NCBI RefSeq assembly: GCF_046058945.1
Contig: NZ_CP175511.1
Coordinates: forward strand, 1,488,001-1,552,000
DNA length: 64,000 nucleotides
Reading direction: 5' to 3'
DNA from: Brochothrix campestris
Lineage (GTDB): Bacteria; Bacillota; Bacilli; Lactobacillales; Listeriaceae
Shown here in pieces: positions 24,917 through 34,729 of the stretch. The position numbers and the translations under genes were made by a program. The notes under the pieces were generated by a model. The model made no database searches, had not been told where the DNA came from, and saw nothing but the letters and a program-made list of their open reading frames with translations. Every line of letters starts with the position of its first letter. Within the stretch, counting starts at the first letter, position 1.

Positions 24917-27900
24917 CTAATTTTCATGGCGCTTTCGTTTCAGGTAAACACCACAACCTAACACCATTAACAGCCCAAACAGTGAGTGTGTTATTCCATT
25001 ATTATCACCCGTTCGAGGTAAAGTAGTCGTTTTGACTTCACTACTATTCATGGTGCTTTCCTCCCCTTTTGTTTTCCCCGCATTTGCAATACTTTCGGTA
25101 CTCTCTGTACTTTCATTACTTTCGGTACTCTCTATGCTTTCAGTATTTTCAGTACTCTCTGTGCTTTCTGTACTTTCTGTGCTTTCTGTACTTTCTGTAC
25201 TTTCAGTGCTTTCTGTACTTTCTGTACTTTCTGTGCTTTCTGTACTTTCTGTGCTTTCTGTACTTTCTGTGCTTTCTGTACTTTCTGTGCTTTCTGTACT
25301 TTCTGTACTTTCAGTGCTTTCTGTACTTTCTGTACTTTCAGTGCTTTCTGTACTTTCTGTGCTTTCTGTACTTTCTGTGCTTTCTGTACTACCAACAACA
25401 GAAACAACAATAGTTTCTTCTACACCATCGTAACGATAAATAATTTGATAATCACCTATAACATCAGTATTTACTTCCCCTACAACTTCTACTTCAGTAA
25501 TGTCAACTAAATTACCTGATTTATCTTGTGCTGAGTTAAAGTTCGCTTCTTTTGACCATATTTCACCTTGATTAATAACTGAGTTGAACACGTCAATAGT
25601 CGTTTGATTTACTAAAACAGTCACTGTCGCACTTTCTTCAAAACCATTCAAGTGATACGTCACTGTATATGTTCCTGCTTTATCTGTGTTAACCGTTCCG
25701 CTGATTGTTCCACCCGCTGCTTTGAATTCTGCAAACGTTAATTCAGCTCCGGTTTTATCTGTTGCGTGTTTAAAGCTATCTTTTTCGCTCCATGTTTCAC
25801 CTGCATAAAGTGTCACATTTTGTGCCGCAACACTTGTTTCGTTCTCTAAAACAGTCACTGTCGCACTATCTTCAAAACCATTCAAGTGATACGTCACTGT
25901 ATATGTTCCTGCTTTATCTGTGTTAACCGTTCCGCTGATTGTTCCACCTGCTGCTTTGAATTCTGCAAACGTGAGTTCAGTACCAGTTTTATCGGTTGCT
26001 AATTGAAAACTAGCTGCTTCCGTCCATGATTCGCCACTATATAGGGTGCTATTTATTGCTGAAACGCGAGTTTGATCAACAAACACTGTCACAACTGCAG
26101 TATCTGTAACGCCGTTTAGTTCATAGGTTACTGTGTATACACCTGGTTTACTCGTATCCACCTCATGCGTAACGTTACCACCTGCTGCCTCGAATTCTGC
26201 AAATGTTAATTCTGCTCCGGTTTTATCTGTCGCGCGTTTAAAGCTATCTTCTTCGGTCCAGGCTTCACCTTCATATAGTGAAACATTTTCGCCTTTAACA
26301 TTTGTTTGATTTAACAATACTGTCACCGTTGCCTTATCACTCACAGCATTCAATTCAAAGGTTATGTCGTACACACCCGCTTGCTCTGTCTCAACAGTTT
26401 GGGTAATTGTTCCACCCGCTGCTTTGAATTCTGTAAACGTTAATTCTGCTCCGGTTTTATCTGTCGCGTGTTTAAAGCTATCTTTTTCGCTCCATGTGTC
26501 ACCTGCATAAAGTGTCACATTTTGTGCCGCAACACTTGTTTCGTTCTCTAAAACAGTCACTGTCGCACTATCTTCAAAACCATTCAAGTGATACGTCACT
26601 GTATATGTTCCTGCTTTATCTGTGTTAACCGTTCCGCTGATTGTTCCACCCGCTGCTTTGAATTCTGCAAACGTTAATTCAGCTCCGGTTTTATCTGTTG
26701 CGTGTTTAAAGCTATCTTTTTCGCTCCATGTTTCACCTGCATAAAGTGTCACATTTTGTGCCGCAACACTTGTTTCGTTCTCTAAAACAGTCACTGTCGC
26801 ACTATCTTCAAAACCATTCAAGTGATACGTCACTGTATATGTTCCTGCTTTATCTGTGTTAACCGTTCCGCTGATTGTTCCACCTGCTGCTTTGAATTCT
26901 GCAAACGTGAGTTCAGTACCAGTTTTATCGGTTGCTAATTGAAAACTAGCTGCTTCCGTCCATGATTCGCCACTATATAGGGTGCTATTTATTGCTGAAA
27001 CGCGAGTTTGATCAACAAACACTGTCACAACTGCAGTATCTGTAACGCCGTTTAGTTCATAGGTTACTGTGTATACACCTGGTTTACTCGTATCCACCTC
27101 ATGCGTAACGTTACCACCTGCTGCCTCGAATTCTGCAAATGTTAATTCTGCTCCGGTTTTATCTGTCGCGCGTTTAAAGCTATCTTCTTCGGTCCAGGCT
27201 TCACCTTCATATAGTGAAACATTTTCGCCTTTAACATTTGTTTGATTTAACAATACTGTCACCGTTGCCTTATCACTCACAGCATTCAATTCAAAGGTTA
27301 TGTCGTACACACCCGCTTGCTCTGTCTCAACAGTTTGGGTAATTGTTCCACCCGCTGCTTTGAATTCTGTAAACGTTAATTCTGCTCCGGTTTTATCTGT
27401 CGCGTGTTTAAAGCTATCTTTTTCGCTCCATGTGTCACCTGCATAAAGTGTCACATTTTGTGCCGCAACACTTGTTTCGTTCTCTAAAACAGTCACTGTC
27501 GCACTATCTTCAAAACCATTCAAGTGATACGTCACTGTATATGTTCCTGCTTTATCTGTGTTAACCGTTCCGCTGATTGTTCCACCCGCTGCTTTGAATT
27601 CTGCAAACGTTAATTCAGCTCCGGTTTTATCTGTTGCGTGTTTAAAGCTATCTTTTTCGCTCCATGTTTCACCTGCATAAAGTGTCACATTTTGTGCCGC
27701 AACACTTGTTTCGTTCTCTAAAACAGTCACTGTCGCACTATCTTCAAAACCATTCAAGTGATACGTCACTGTATATGTTCCTGCTTTATCTGTGTTCACA
27801 TCGTGACTAACGGTGCCGCCCGCTGCCTTAAATTCTGCAAACGTGAGTTCAGTACCAGTTTTATCGGTTGCTAATTGAAAACTATCTGCTTCCGTCCATG

Positions 27901-29776
27901 ATTCACCAACATAGAGAGTGACTGCCTGTGCTTTCACGGCTGTTTCATTCGCAAGTACAGTGACTGTTGCTGTTTCAGTTTTACCATTTAATAGATAATT
28001 AACCGTATACACACCAGTTACACTTGTATCGACATCGTGAGAAATTGTTCCACCCGCTGCCTTGAATTCTGCAAACGTTAATTCAGCTCCGGTTTTATCA
28101 GTCGCTGTCTTGAAACCATCGGCTTCATCCCATGATTCACCGACATGAATGGTTGCATCATTTGTCATAATACTGGTTTCATCCGCTTTAATCGTAACAG
28201 TTGCCGTTTCACTGTATTCCCACTCGCCTAACGCGTTTAAGATACCAATTTCAACCTGATGACTCCCTGGTTTTGATGTGTCGAGTTCTTGCGTTTGTTC
28301 TCCATTAATTGTGTAGTGGGTTACTTCAGCAGCGTTGACTGTTTCTCCATCTTTGTTGACCACGTATTTAAAAGGGGCATTACTATCAAACGTGTCACCA
28401 ACATACAAGGTAACATCTTGTAATTCAACAGCTGTTTGGTCAGACTTAACTGTCACAGTAGCCGAATCACTGTATGTCCACTTACCACTCCCATCGAGTA
28501 TGACAATTCTCACCTTATGAGTCCCAGGTTTAGATGTATCAAGTTCTTGAGTGACTTCCTCGTTGATGTAGTAAAAATCAACGTCTGCTGCTTTAACGGG
28601 TTGCCCCTCTTTATCGACCACATTTTTAAAAGGGGCGTTACTATCAAACGCTTGCCCTACATACAGTGACACATCTTGTAATTCAGTTTGTGTTTGATCC
28701 GTAATAACCGTTACATTGACCACTTCTTCAACTTCGTTCAGTGTGTAGGTAACTGGATAAACACCCGGAACGTCACGGTTCACGTTATGAGAGACAGTAC
28801 CTCCGGCTGCAATAAAACCGTTATAATCAAGCTGATTGCCGGCTTTGTCGGTTGCAGCTGTAAAACTATCGGCTGCTACCCAATCACTGCCTTGGTAAAT
28901 TGAGAGGTTAACGACATCAATTGTCGTTAAATCGTTAAGCACTGTTACTGTCGAGACTTTGGTTTCGTTATTCAACCCAAAAGTCACGGTGTAAGTCCCC
29001 GCCACACTTGTATCAACGGTAGAGTTCACCGTGCCACCGGCTGCGATAAACTGTTCATAAGTTAATGCTTCACCATCAGCATTGAGAGCACCATTAAACA
29101 ATGTTTTTGGCTCAAATATTTCGTTTAAGTTCAGCTCATGTTCTTCGATAATATCAAGCGCTGTAAAATCTTGCATTGCAGTTACTTTTATTGAACCAAG
29201 CACTTTCATATTACGATTAATATTATAAGATGGCCCTTCGGTGTTCCAAACATAACCTTTTTGTAGAAACGCTGTCTTAATCATTAAATCTAAATTAATC
29301 GTGGTTACAGTATTAGCTGGCACAACCTTTAGTTGCGTGACTACGATATCCACTAATTCCCGACCATTCGTAGCAAATGAAACACTGTAATTTCCCGTTG
29401 CATCCACACCGCTACCACTGATGTATGACGGTGCTTCTGTAAACACAGTGTAAAAACCAATTTGAGCAACTGAACCATGCATGTAGTTGAAGTCCTTAAT
29501 ACCTGTATTAAAATAATCGACCGGTAGAATTGTTCCAACCGCATTATCCATTTCAACAGAAATATTATTTAATCTTTGTTCTAATTCCGTTTGAAAGGCT
29601 GGTGCGATGAGTTGATCATGTGTTTTTTCGGCTTCTTCTTGTGGATCTTGCCTCGTCTTAATTTCACCACTTGTTTCATCTGCATAAACTGGCACAGAAA
29701 TGGCTGAGACACCTGTGGAATATACCATCACCCCAATAATTAGTTTCAGTGACAATTTGTTTAGTTTCACTTTCAT
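24917..29776 (-). CDS. Large LPXTG-anchored repeat protein (Ig-like surface adhesin)
   Basis: A 1619-residue surface protein. The signal peptide (about 1-32) ends PVYADE. A unique N-terminal domain to about residue 215 includes GSVAQIGFYTVFTEAPSYI. About 16 Ig-like repeats of 75-78 residues follow (bacterial Ig, Big_3-like: xxSLYxGESWTEADSFxxA, TDKTGAELTFAEFKAAGG, AGTYTVTYxLNG, SATVTVL). Then comes a run of roughly 30 Ser-Thr-Glu triplets and a sorting signal LPRTG, hydrophobic helix and KRKRHEN tail, the sortase A pattern. Four consecutive repeats (312 residues) are duplicated almost without change. It probably binds a host or substrate surface; the ligand is unknown. GGGAGG precedes the ATG. 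Confidence 0.92.
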   Translation of the reverse strand: MKVKLNKLSLKLIIGVMVYSTGVSAISVPVYADETSGEIKTRQDPQEEAEKTHDQLIAPAFQTELEQRLNNISVEMDNAVGTILPVDYFNTGIKDFNYMHGSVAQIGFYTVFTEAPSYISGSGVDATGNYSVSFATNGRELVDIVVTQLKVVPANTVTTINLDLMIKTAFLQKGYVWNTEGPSYNINRNMKVLGSIKVTAMQDFTALDIIEEHELNLNEIFEPKTLFNGALNADGEALTYEQFIAAGGTVNSTVDTSVAGTYTVTFGLNNETKVSTVTVLNDLTTIDVVNLSIYQGSDWVAADSFTAATDKAGNQLDYNGFIAAGGTVSHNVNRDVPGVYPVTYTLNEVEEVVNVTVITDQTQTELQDVSLYVGQAFDSNAPFKNVVDKEGQPVKAADVDFYYINEEVTQELDTSKPGTHKVRIVILDGSGKWTYSDSATVTVKSDQTAVELQDVTLYVGDTFDSNAPFKYVVNKDGETVNAAEVTHYTINGEQTQELDTSKPGSHQVEIGILNALGEWEYSETATVTIKADETSIMTNDATIHVGESWDEADGFKTATDKTGAELTFAEFKAAGGTISHDVDTSVTGVYTVNYLLNGKTETATVTVLANETAVKAQAVTLYVGESWTEADSFQLATDKTGTELTFAEFKAAGGTVSHDVNTDKAGTYTVTYHLNGFEDSATVTVLENETSVAAQNVTLYAGETWSEKDSFKHATDKTGAELTFAEFKAAGGTISGTVNTDKAGTYTVTYHLNGFEDSATVTVLENETSVAAQNVTLYAGDTWSEKDSFKHATDKTGAELTFTEFKAAGGTITQTVETEQAGVYDITFELNAVSDKATVTVLLNQTNVKGENVSLYEGEAWTEEDSFKRATDKTGAELTFAEFEAAGGNVTHEVDTSKPGVYTVTYELNGVTDTAVVTVFVDQTRVSAINSTLYSGESWTEAASFQLATDKTGTELTFAEFKAAGGTISGTVNTDKAGTYTVTYHLNGFEDSATVTVLENETSVAAQNVTLYAGETWSEKDSFKHATDKTGAELTFAEFKAAGGTISGTVNTDKAGTYTVTYHLNGFEDSATVTVLENETSVAAQNVTLYAGDTWSEKDSFKHATDKTGAELTFTEFKAAGGTITQTVETEQAGVYDITFELNAVSDKATVTVLLNQTNVKGENVSLYEGEAWTEEDSFKRATDKTGAELTFAEFEAAGGNVTHEVDTSKPGVYTVTYELNGVTDTAVVTVFVDQTRVSAINSTLYSGESWTEAASFQLATDKTGTELTFAEFKAAGGTISGTVNTDKAGTYTVTYHLNGFEDSATVTVLENETSVAAQNVTLYAGETWSEKDSFKHATDKTGAELTFAEFKAAGGTISGTVNTDKAGTYTVTYHLNGFEESATVTVLVNQTTIDVFNSVINQGEIWSKEANFNSAQDKSGNLVDITEVEVVGEVNTDVIGDYQIIYRYDGVEETIVVSVVGSTESTESTESTESTESTESTESTESTESTESTESTESTESTESTESTESTESTESTESTESTESTESTESTESTESTESTENTESIESTESNESTESTESIANAGKTKGEESTMNSSEVKTTTLPRTGDNNGITHSLFGLLMVLGCGVYLKRKRHEN
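25095..25391 (-). repeat. 9-bp tandem repeat encoding (Ser-Thr-Glu)n
   Basis: About 30 copies of a 9-base unit read as AGTACAGAA / AGCACAGAA variants on the coding strand, each giving Ser-Thr-Glu, with two third-position variants arranged irregularly. The unit is a multiple of three, so copy-number change alters the stalk length without breaking the frame. Confidence 0.9.
25636..27780 (-). repeat. 936-bp tandem duplication inside the adhesin gene (two-plus copies)
   Basis: Matching landmarks recur at an exact 936-base offset, for example GAAAACTAGCTGC at 26005 and 26941 (and a diverged form at 27877), and the block beginning near 25641, 26577 and 27513. One period is four Ig-like repeats (312 codons). 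By eye the two copies are near identical at the nucleotide level, which points to a recent duplication. Confidence 0.88.
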
Positions 29777-29825
29777 TTCCTTGTCCTCCCTCTTTTATCT
29801 ACTTATGTAGTAGCATAACTGAAAT

Positions 29826-29834
29826 ATTATATCA
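29826..29834 (-). promoter_or_regulatory. Extended -10 promoter element of the adhesin gene
   Basis: TGATATAAT on the minus strand (TG-n-TATAAT), about 50 bases before the adhesin ATG. No good -35 at 17 bases, as is usual for extended -10 promoters. The rest of 29777-30048 holds no gene I can see. Confidence 0.5.
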
Positions 29835-30048
29835 AAGGGGGCCATCCTTTTCCCATCGAAAGGAAATTCTCTGTTTTTTAAAACAACAGGGACATAAAAT
29901 GACCCCTTCTTAACTCTTCCCTTAAACGATGAGCTTTAAACTTTCTCGTTTTTTTTTTATAAAAACAAGAAAACATCATTAGACTATAACGTAACTCACA
30001 TTCTCTGAGGTTCATTGCCTTTCACTAACAAATCAAACAAGATCAAAC

Positions 30049-30087
30049 GAAAAAAGATCCCATTCGAACATGCCAAATGGGATCTTT
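30049..30087 (-). terminator. Terminator after the MFS efflux gene
   Basis: AAAGATCCCATT (30053-30064) pairs with AATGGGATCTTT (30076-30087), with a T-run on the minus strand. Confidence 0.85.
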
Positions 30088-30147
30088 GAGACTAAATAAA
30101 CTGCATTATCTTTCATATTCTATTACAGCGGCCTTGACTGCTGTGTT

Positions 30148-31629
30148 TCAATCTTCCGCACGTTTACCACGTGATAAGAAGAATGACAACACAAGTGCAA
30201 GTACTGTAATACCTGTTGCAACAACAAAGGTGTAGTTAATTCCGTCAAGCAATGCTTTTTGTGTAATTTGCGCTTTTAAGGCAGCCACTTGATCGGCATT
30301 CATCGCTGTGCCCGCAGCCATTGCTTTTTCTTTGGCTGCTGCCGCTAATTCAGTGGCACGGGTCGCAATGTGTTTGTTCATGATTGTGACTAGTAAGGCT
30401 GTTCCGATTGAACCGGCAACTTGTGAGGCGGTGTTATTAACAGCCGTTGCATGTGGGTTCAAACGTTGTGGCAATTGGTTTAAGCCGTTTGTCATAATTG
30501 GCATCATTACGAGTGACATACCAAACATCCGAATGGTATAAACAACAATAATGTACGTATAAGTTGAATCGACTTTTAATTGTGTTAAGAAGAAGGTTGC
30601 ACCGGCTGTAATAAGCAGACCGATAACAGCTAAAATACGCGGTCCAAAACGGTCAAACATTCGACCAGTAATCGGTGACATAATCGCCATCACGACTGCT
30701 CCTGGTAACATCATTAACCCAGCGTCTAATGGCGTAATGCCACGAACGTTTTGCACGTATGCTGGTGTTAAAATCATACCGGCAAACATTGCCATCGATA
30801 AAATCATTGAAATGGCTGATCCTAAGGCAAACATTGGGTATTTGTAGACGCGCATTTCGAGCATTGGTTCTTTCATCCGTAATTGACGGAGGATGAATAA
30901 CGTAACACCAACCGCACCGATGGCAATCATTCCGTAAACAAGTGGTGATGACCAACCTTTATCGCCGGCAGTACTAAAGCCGTATAATAAGCCACCAAAA
31001 CCGACGGTCGATAACACGAGTGATAAGTAATCGAGTTTGACTTTACGTGTTTCTAACACATTGTCTAATTTCCAAATACTTAACAATAAACTAATGACTG
31101 CAAATGGCACGATCATTTCGAACAACATGCGCCAGTCATGGTTTTGGATAATCCAACCTGATAAAGTCGGTCCAATTGCTGGTGCTACGAACATAACGAG
31201 TCCAAACACACCCATAGCAGCGCCACGTTTTTCAATTGGAAAACTCTTAAGTAAGACGTTCATTAAAATCGGTGACATGACTGATGCCCCAGCAGCTTGC
31301 ACCATTCGGCCGGTTAATAGAATACCGAAGTTTGGTGACATAGCTGCTAATACAGTACCGACTGTGAAAATTGATAACGCCGTAATATAAAGTGTACGTG
31401 TTTTAAAACGGGTAATAAAAAAGGCTGAAGCTGGAATTAAAATTCCACTCACAAGCATATACCCTGTTGAAATCCATTGTACTGTTGAGTAACTAATATC
31501 AAAGTCTTTCATAATTGTTGGTAAAGCGATATTGAGTAATGTGTTATTGAGGAAGGCGACGAATGCCCCAATAAACAAGATTATCAGCATGCCCATTGGT
31601 GCTTTTTGTACAACTGTCTGTTTTGTCAT
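30148..31629 (-). CDS. DHA2-family (14-TM) drug/H+ antiporter
   Basis: A 493-residue major facilitator with about 14 membrane helices, the EmrB/QacA layout. Motif C is seen as GLVMFVAPAIGPTLSGWII, and the N-terminal helix NNTLLNIALPTIMKDF followed by WISTGYMLVSGILIP is typical of the LmrB/EmrB branch. It exports lipophilic drugs or a natural toxin; the substrate is not predictable. It is transcribed away from a TetR-type regulator 157 bases off, a normal pairing for substrate-induced efflux. Confidence 0.9.
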   Translation of the reverse strand: MTKQTVVQKAPMGMLIILFIGAFVAFLNNTLLNIALPTIMKDFDISYSTVQWISTGYMLVSGILIPASAFFITRFKTRTLYITALSIFTVGTVLAAMSPNFGILLTGRMVQAAGASVMSPILMNVLLKSFPIEKRGAAMGVFGLVMFVAPAIGPTLSGWIIQNHDWRMLFEMIVPFAVISLLLSIWKLDNVLETRKVKLDYLSLVLSTVGFGGLLYGFSTAGDKGWSSPLVYGMIAIGAVGVTLFILRQLRMKEPMLEMRVYKYPMFALGSAISMILSMAMFAGMILTPAYVQNVRGITPLDAGLMMLPGAVVMAIMSPITGRMFDRFGPRILAVIGLLITAGATFFLTQLKVDSTYTYIIVVYTIRMFGMSLVMMPIMTNGLNQLPQRLNPHATAVNNTASQVAGSIGTALLVTIMNKHIATRATELAAAAKEKAMAAGTAMNADQVAALKAQITQKALLDGINYTFVVATGITVLALVLSFFLSRGKRAED

Positions 31630-31669
31630 TATGCGAATCTCCTTATCATTTCTTTTACTATGCTAGAAC

Positions 31670-31765
31670 TATTCTATACCAACAGTCCAATTTTAGCAAT
31701 CTTTTTTTATAATCGAATTTAAAACGTTGCTATTATGAGATTTAGACGATAGAATAATGGTATAC
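31670..31765. promoter_or_regulatory. Divergent promoters and inverted 8-mers between efflux pump and TetR gene
   Basis: Extended -10 elements are visible both ways: TGGTATACA (plus, -10 at 31760-31765) for the TetR gene and TGGTATAGA (minus, near 31675-31683) for the pump. The 8-mer TATTCTAT (31670-31677) recurs inverted as ATAGAATA (31749-31756), each next to a promoter, and may be part of the TetR operators. Inference from position. Confidence 0.4.
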
Positions 31766-31786
31766 ATTTTATAAAAAGGAGCTATT

Positions 31787-32668
31787 ATGAACCTTCGTAA
31801 AACACAAATTACTAACGCTGCCCGTGACTTATTTATTGAAAAAGGCTTTACCGATACGTCGATGGCTGATATTATTGCGGCCGCTAAAATTTCAAAAGGG
31901 ACCTTTTATAACCACTTCAGCTCAAAAAGCGAGTGTTTAATCGCAATTTTAGAAGAAAGCCGAGTTGAAGCAAGTCTTTTGCGTCATGAGCTAGCGATAG
32001 GTACCGCTGCGAATGACATGGAGGTCTTGGCAAAACAAATCGGTGTTGTCATCCGTCTTAACCGTAAGAACAATTTAATCCGTATTTTTGAGTCGATTAA
32101 CCATTCGAATGATAAAGAAATTCAACGAATGCTTAATTTACATCATTTATCAGAGGTTGATTGGTTGGCGGCACGTATTGTTGAAGTGTATGGCCCTGCA
32201 ATTATTCCGGCCAGTTATGAAGCTGCCGTGCTCACGTACGGGATGATTCATCATGTCCTTAAACTGGTGGTTTCGTCCGGTTTTAAACCAGCGCATCCCG
32301 AAAATATCGTTAAAAATGCCTTAAAACATCTCGAAGCGATTATCCCGCAATTAATAGGCTCACAAACGTTGACAATTTCAGATGATTTACTAGAGAACAT
32401 CCGTTGTTCGATTCATTATCAGGCAGTGACTCGCGTCTCTTTAATTGAAGAATTCAAGCTGTTTATCGCCGCTTTACCTGCTACAACACCGCTTGAAGGA
32501 CTTGAGTACGCAACCTTCCTGAATGAACAGATTGCCAGTGAGACCCCGAAAAAACACTTGATTCAAACGGTATTACCGGCCTTTCATCAGGCTTTTGCGC
32601 AAACTGACTGCTCAACCGCGGCTAAAATGTTGGCAATGCACGTTTGGCAATACCTCAAAGCCGATTAG
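31787..32668 (+). CDS. TetR-family transcriptional regulator
   Basis: A 293-residue protein. The N-terminal helix-turn-helix is clear: ARDLFIEKGFTDTSMADIIAAAKISKGTFYNHFSSK (residues about 12-47, given in family order). The helical ligand domain is longer than the usual 190-220 residues, with a second block of about 90 residues at the end. AAGGAGC precedes the ATG. It is divergent from the DHA2 pump and probably represses it until a drug binds. Confidence 0.9.
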   Translation: MNLRKTQITNAARDLFIEKGFTDTSMADIIAAAKISKGTFYNHFSSKSECLIAILEESRVEASLLRHELAIGTAANDMEVLAKQIGVVIRLNRKNNLIRIFESINHSNDKEIQRMLNLHHLSEVDWLAARIVEVYGPAIIPASYEAAVLTYGMIHHVLKLVVSSGFKPAHPENIVKNALKHLEAIIPQLIGSQTLTISDDLLENIRCSIHYQAVTRVSLIEEFKLFIAALPATTPLEGLEYATFLNEQIASETPKKHLIQTVLPAFHQAFAQTDCSTAAKMLAMHVWQYLKAD

Positions 32669-32682
32669 CTTTTATGTTCGAC

Positions 32683-32730
32683 AAAAAAGCATCAAAACAA
32701 TCAGTCTCATGATTGTTTTGATGCTTTTTA
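32683..32730 (+). terminator. Bidirectional terminator between TetR and CtpA genes
   Basis: A long stem, GCATCAAAACAATCA pairing with TGATTGTTTTGATGC around a 6-base loop, with T-runs on both strands; it serves two converging genes. Confidence 0.9.
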
Positions 32731-32731
32731 T

Positions 32732-34213
32732 TTACTTCACTTTGTTGGCGGTAACCGCCTGTGCTTTTTTAAGTTGGTTATCATTTGCTGCCAACTTATC
32801 TTGTAGCGCTGCAATTAAGGCCGTGCTTGTTTTCGCATCAACCTCACCGGTTTGCGTTAACTTATGGTCAGCTTGAAAGGCTTTGACTGCAGTAACAGTT
32901 GCATCATCAAAACTGCCCTTTGTTTGACTTAAGTTGGCATCAAAGACATTAAGAATTGCTTGGATGCTTTTCACAGCGTTTGAAACATCACCACTCTTAT
33001 ATGTTTTTGTAATATCATACAATGAAATGTTACCATAGGCTGGTGCATCAACCTTAACATCTGGCTTGATGCCTTTTTTGTTAATCCAGTTTCCATCAGG
33101 TGTGAGCCATTTGGCAGTCGTTAATTTCACTTCTGACTGATCGTCGAGTTCTCCTGCCGTTTGCATCACACCTTTACCGTAGGTGGTGTTTCCCACAAGG
33201 GTTGCACCGGCTGACTCTTTTAATGCGCCTGCTAATATTTCAGACGCACTGGCACTGCCGTCATCCGTTAAGACTGTTACAGGAACAGTTACCTTATACC
33301 CATCGGATGCTGAAGAATCCGCGTTGTATACTTGTTGTTGTCCTGCACGATTTTCAATTTTAACAACCGCTTTGCCATCTTCGATAAAGAGACTTGCAAT
33401 GTCAATCGCTTGATCGAGTAAGCCACCCGGGTTTTGCCGAACATCAACGACGAGCCCCTTCATCCCTTGTTTATCTAGTTTCTTAAGCCCCGCTAACACT
33501 TCTTCATGTGTGTGTGTCGAAAAACTGCTAATACGGAGATGACCAATTTTATTAGCAAGCAGCGCTGTATCGACTGTTTCAATCGGAATGGTGTCACGAG
33601 TAACACTCACTTTACGGGTATCCGCTTCACCTGGTCGTTGAATCGTTAAGATGATACTCGTGCCTTTTTCACCACGGATTTTATTGGTGGCTTCCGTTAA
33701 TGTTTTGCCTTGAATTGATTTACCATCGACTTCTAAAATTTGATCGTTTGGTTTCAAGCCTGCTTTTTCGGCTGGTGAACCCCCAATCGGTGAAACAACC
33801 GTCAACGTTTTATTGGTCATCTGAACTTCGACTCCGATACCTTCAAATGAAGATGAAATATCATCATTAAAGCTCTTTGTTTCGGCTTGATTAAAGTAAG
33901 TTGAATAAGGATCCTCCAACGACTCGAGCATGCCTGAAATTGCTCCGTCAATTAGTTTTTGCGAATCAACTTTTTTATAATAGTTATCGCTAATATTCGT
34001 GTACACTTCATCTATTTTTGAAAACGACGAGGATTGCTCGGCCGTTTTACTTTGGACTTTAACAAAGGTGACCGCTGCGACGGCGGTAATGAGCACACCA
34101 ACGATAAACAAACTGATTAAGGCGATCACCAATGAGCGTTTGCGCATTACAACCATTTTCGATTGTGGTTTTTCTTGCTGTGGGTCTGTTTGTTCGGGTT
34201 CATTGTTAGTCAT
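32732..34213 (-). CDS. ctpA: Carboxy-terminal processing peptidase (S41 family, CtpA/CtpB-like)
   Basis: About 493 residues from the ATG at 34213 (AGGAG 10 bases upstream; an in-frame GTG at 34222 is too close to it). Order: short cytoplasmic tail, one membrane anchor (about 25-50), PDZ domain (about 105-185; FEGIGVEVQM, GLKPNDQILEVDG), S41 protease core (about 190-385) with the nucleophile in DDGSASASEI and the general base Lys in NTTYGKGVMQ, and a C-terminal peptidoglycan-binding domain (about 400-475; AVKAFQADHKLTQTGEVD). It trims membrane or secreted proteins outside the cell. It matches the protease at the Listeria lmo1851 position. Confidence 0.93.
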   Translation of the reverse strand: MTNNEPEQTDPQQEKPQSKMVVMRKRSLVIALISLFIVGVLITAVAAVTFVKVQSKTAEQSSSFSKIDEVYTNISDNYYKKVDSQKLIDGAISGMLESLEDPYSTYFNQAETKSFNDDISSSFEGIGVEVQMTNKTLTVVSPIGGSPAEKAGLKPNDQILEVDGKSIQGKTLTEATNKIRGEKGTSIILTIQRPGEADTRKVSVTRDTIPIETVDTALLANKIGHLRISSFSTHTHEEVLAGLKKLDKQGMKGLVVDVRQNPGGLLDQAIDIASLFIEDGKAVVKIENRAGQQQVYNADSSASDGYKVTVPVTVLTDDGSASASEILAGALKESAGATLVGNTTYGKGVMQTAGELDDQSEVKLTTAKWLTPDGNWINKKGIKPDVKVDAPAYGNISLYDITKTYKSGDVSNAVKSIQAILNVFDANLSQTKGSFDDATVTAVKAFQADHKLTQTGEVDAKTSTALIAALQDKLAANDNQLKKAQAVTANKVK

Positions 34214-34327
34214 GACTATCACTGCTCCTAGCTAAAATATAATATAAACGGCAACATTATGCTAAAAAAGCGTTGCTACCGTTCGTTGCATCAAGTATTC
34301 CTTGAGTGATTGCCATCACGTAAATCG

Positions 34328-34528
34328 TTATTTAGATGTGTTCTTTGGACGCTCTTTTTTAGGTGTGAATCCGAAGACTGACCAAACTAAAAAGGAGATG
34401 AGGGCAAAATAACCCCAGCTGAATTTGTCTTGGTATTGGGCAATTACGTAATAGAGCACCATAAACACGAGGGTTTGTAACAGTACGCGTGGTGAAATCA
34501 AGTTTTTAATTTCAAAATTAATCTTCAT
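34328..34528 (-). CDS. Small membrane protein of unknown function
   Basis: A 66-residue protein from the ATG at 34528, which has GGAAG upstream; the longer in-frame start lacks one. It has two hydrophobic helices (LLQTLVFMVLYYVIA and WGYFALISFLVWSVFGF) and a basic, lysine-rich tail. It is not recognised. It is encoded upstream of ctpA on the opposite side of the ctpA promoter, on the same strand but with a 105-base gap that includes the ctpA start signals. Confidence 0.6.
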   Translation of the reverse strand: MKINFEIKNLISPRVLLQTLVFMVLYYVIAQYQDKFSWGYFALISFLVWSVFGFTPKKERPKNTSK

Positions 34529-34729
34529 TTTAATCTTCCTTTCGCACGTCAATTGGCTTCACTTCTTTATTAGTATACCAGTCGGAGTAAGGCTTGACAA
34601 TCGCTTACATTCAGCCATGCTGTTTTTATGAACGGTTGTCACATAACGTTAAAACGTTTCTTTAGTGTTGCCTCTAATTTACGTTATAATAGAATGAACA
34701 ACATCATTCTCATAAGAAAGAGGGATATT

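Noticed and set aside
25032..25433. Plus-strand ORFs rich in Leu-Ser-Val and Tyr-Phe-Leu repeats (133 and 114 codons)
   Set aside because: They are the antisense readings of the Ser-Thr-Glu repeat; no ribosome site and pure simple sequence.
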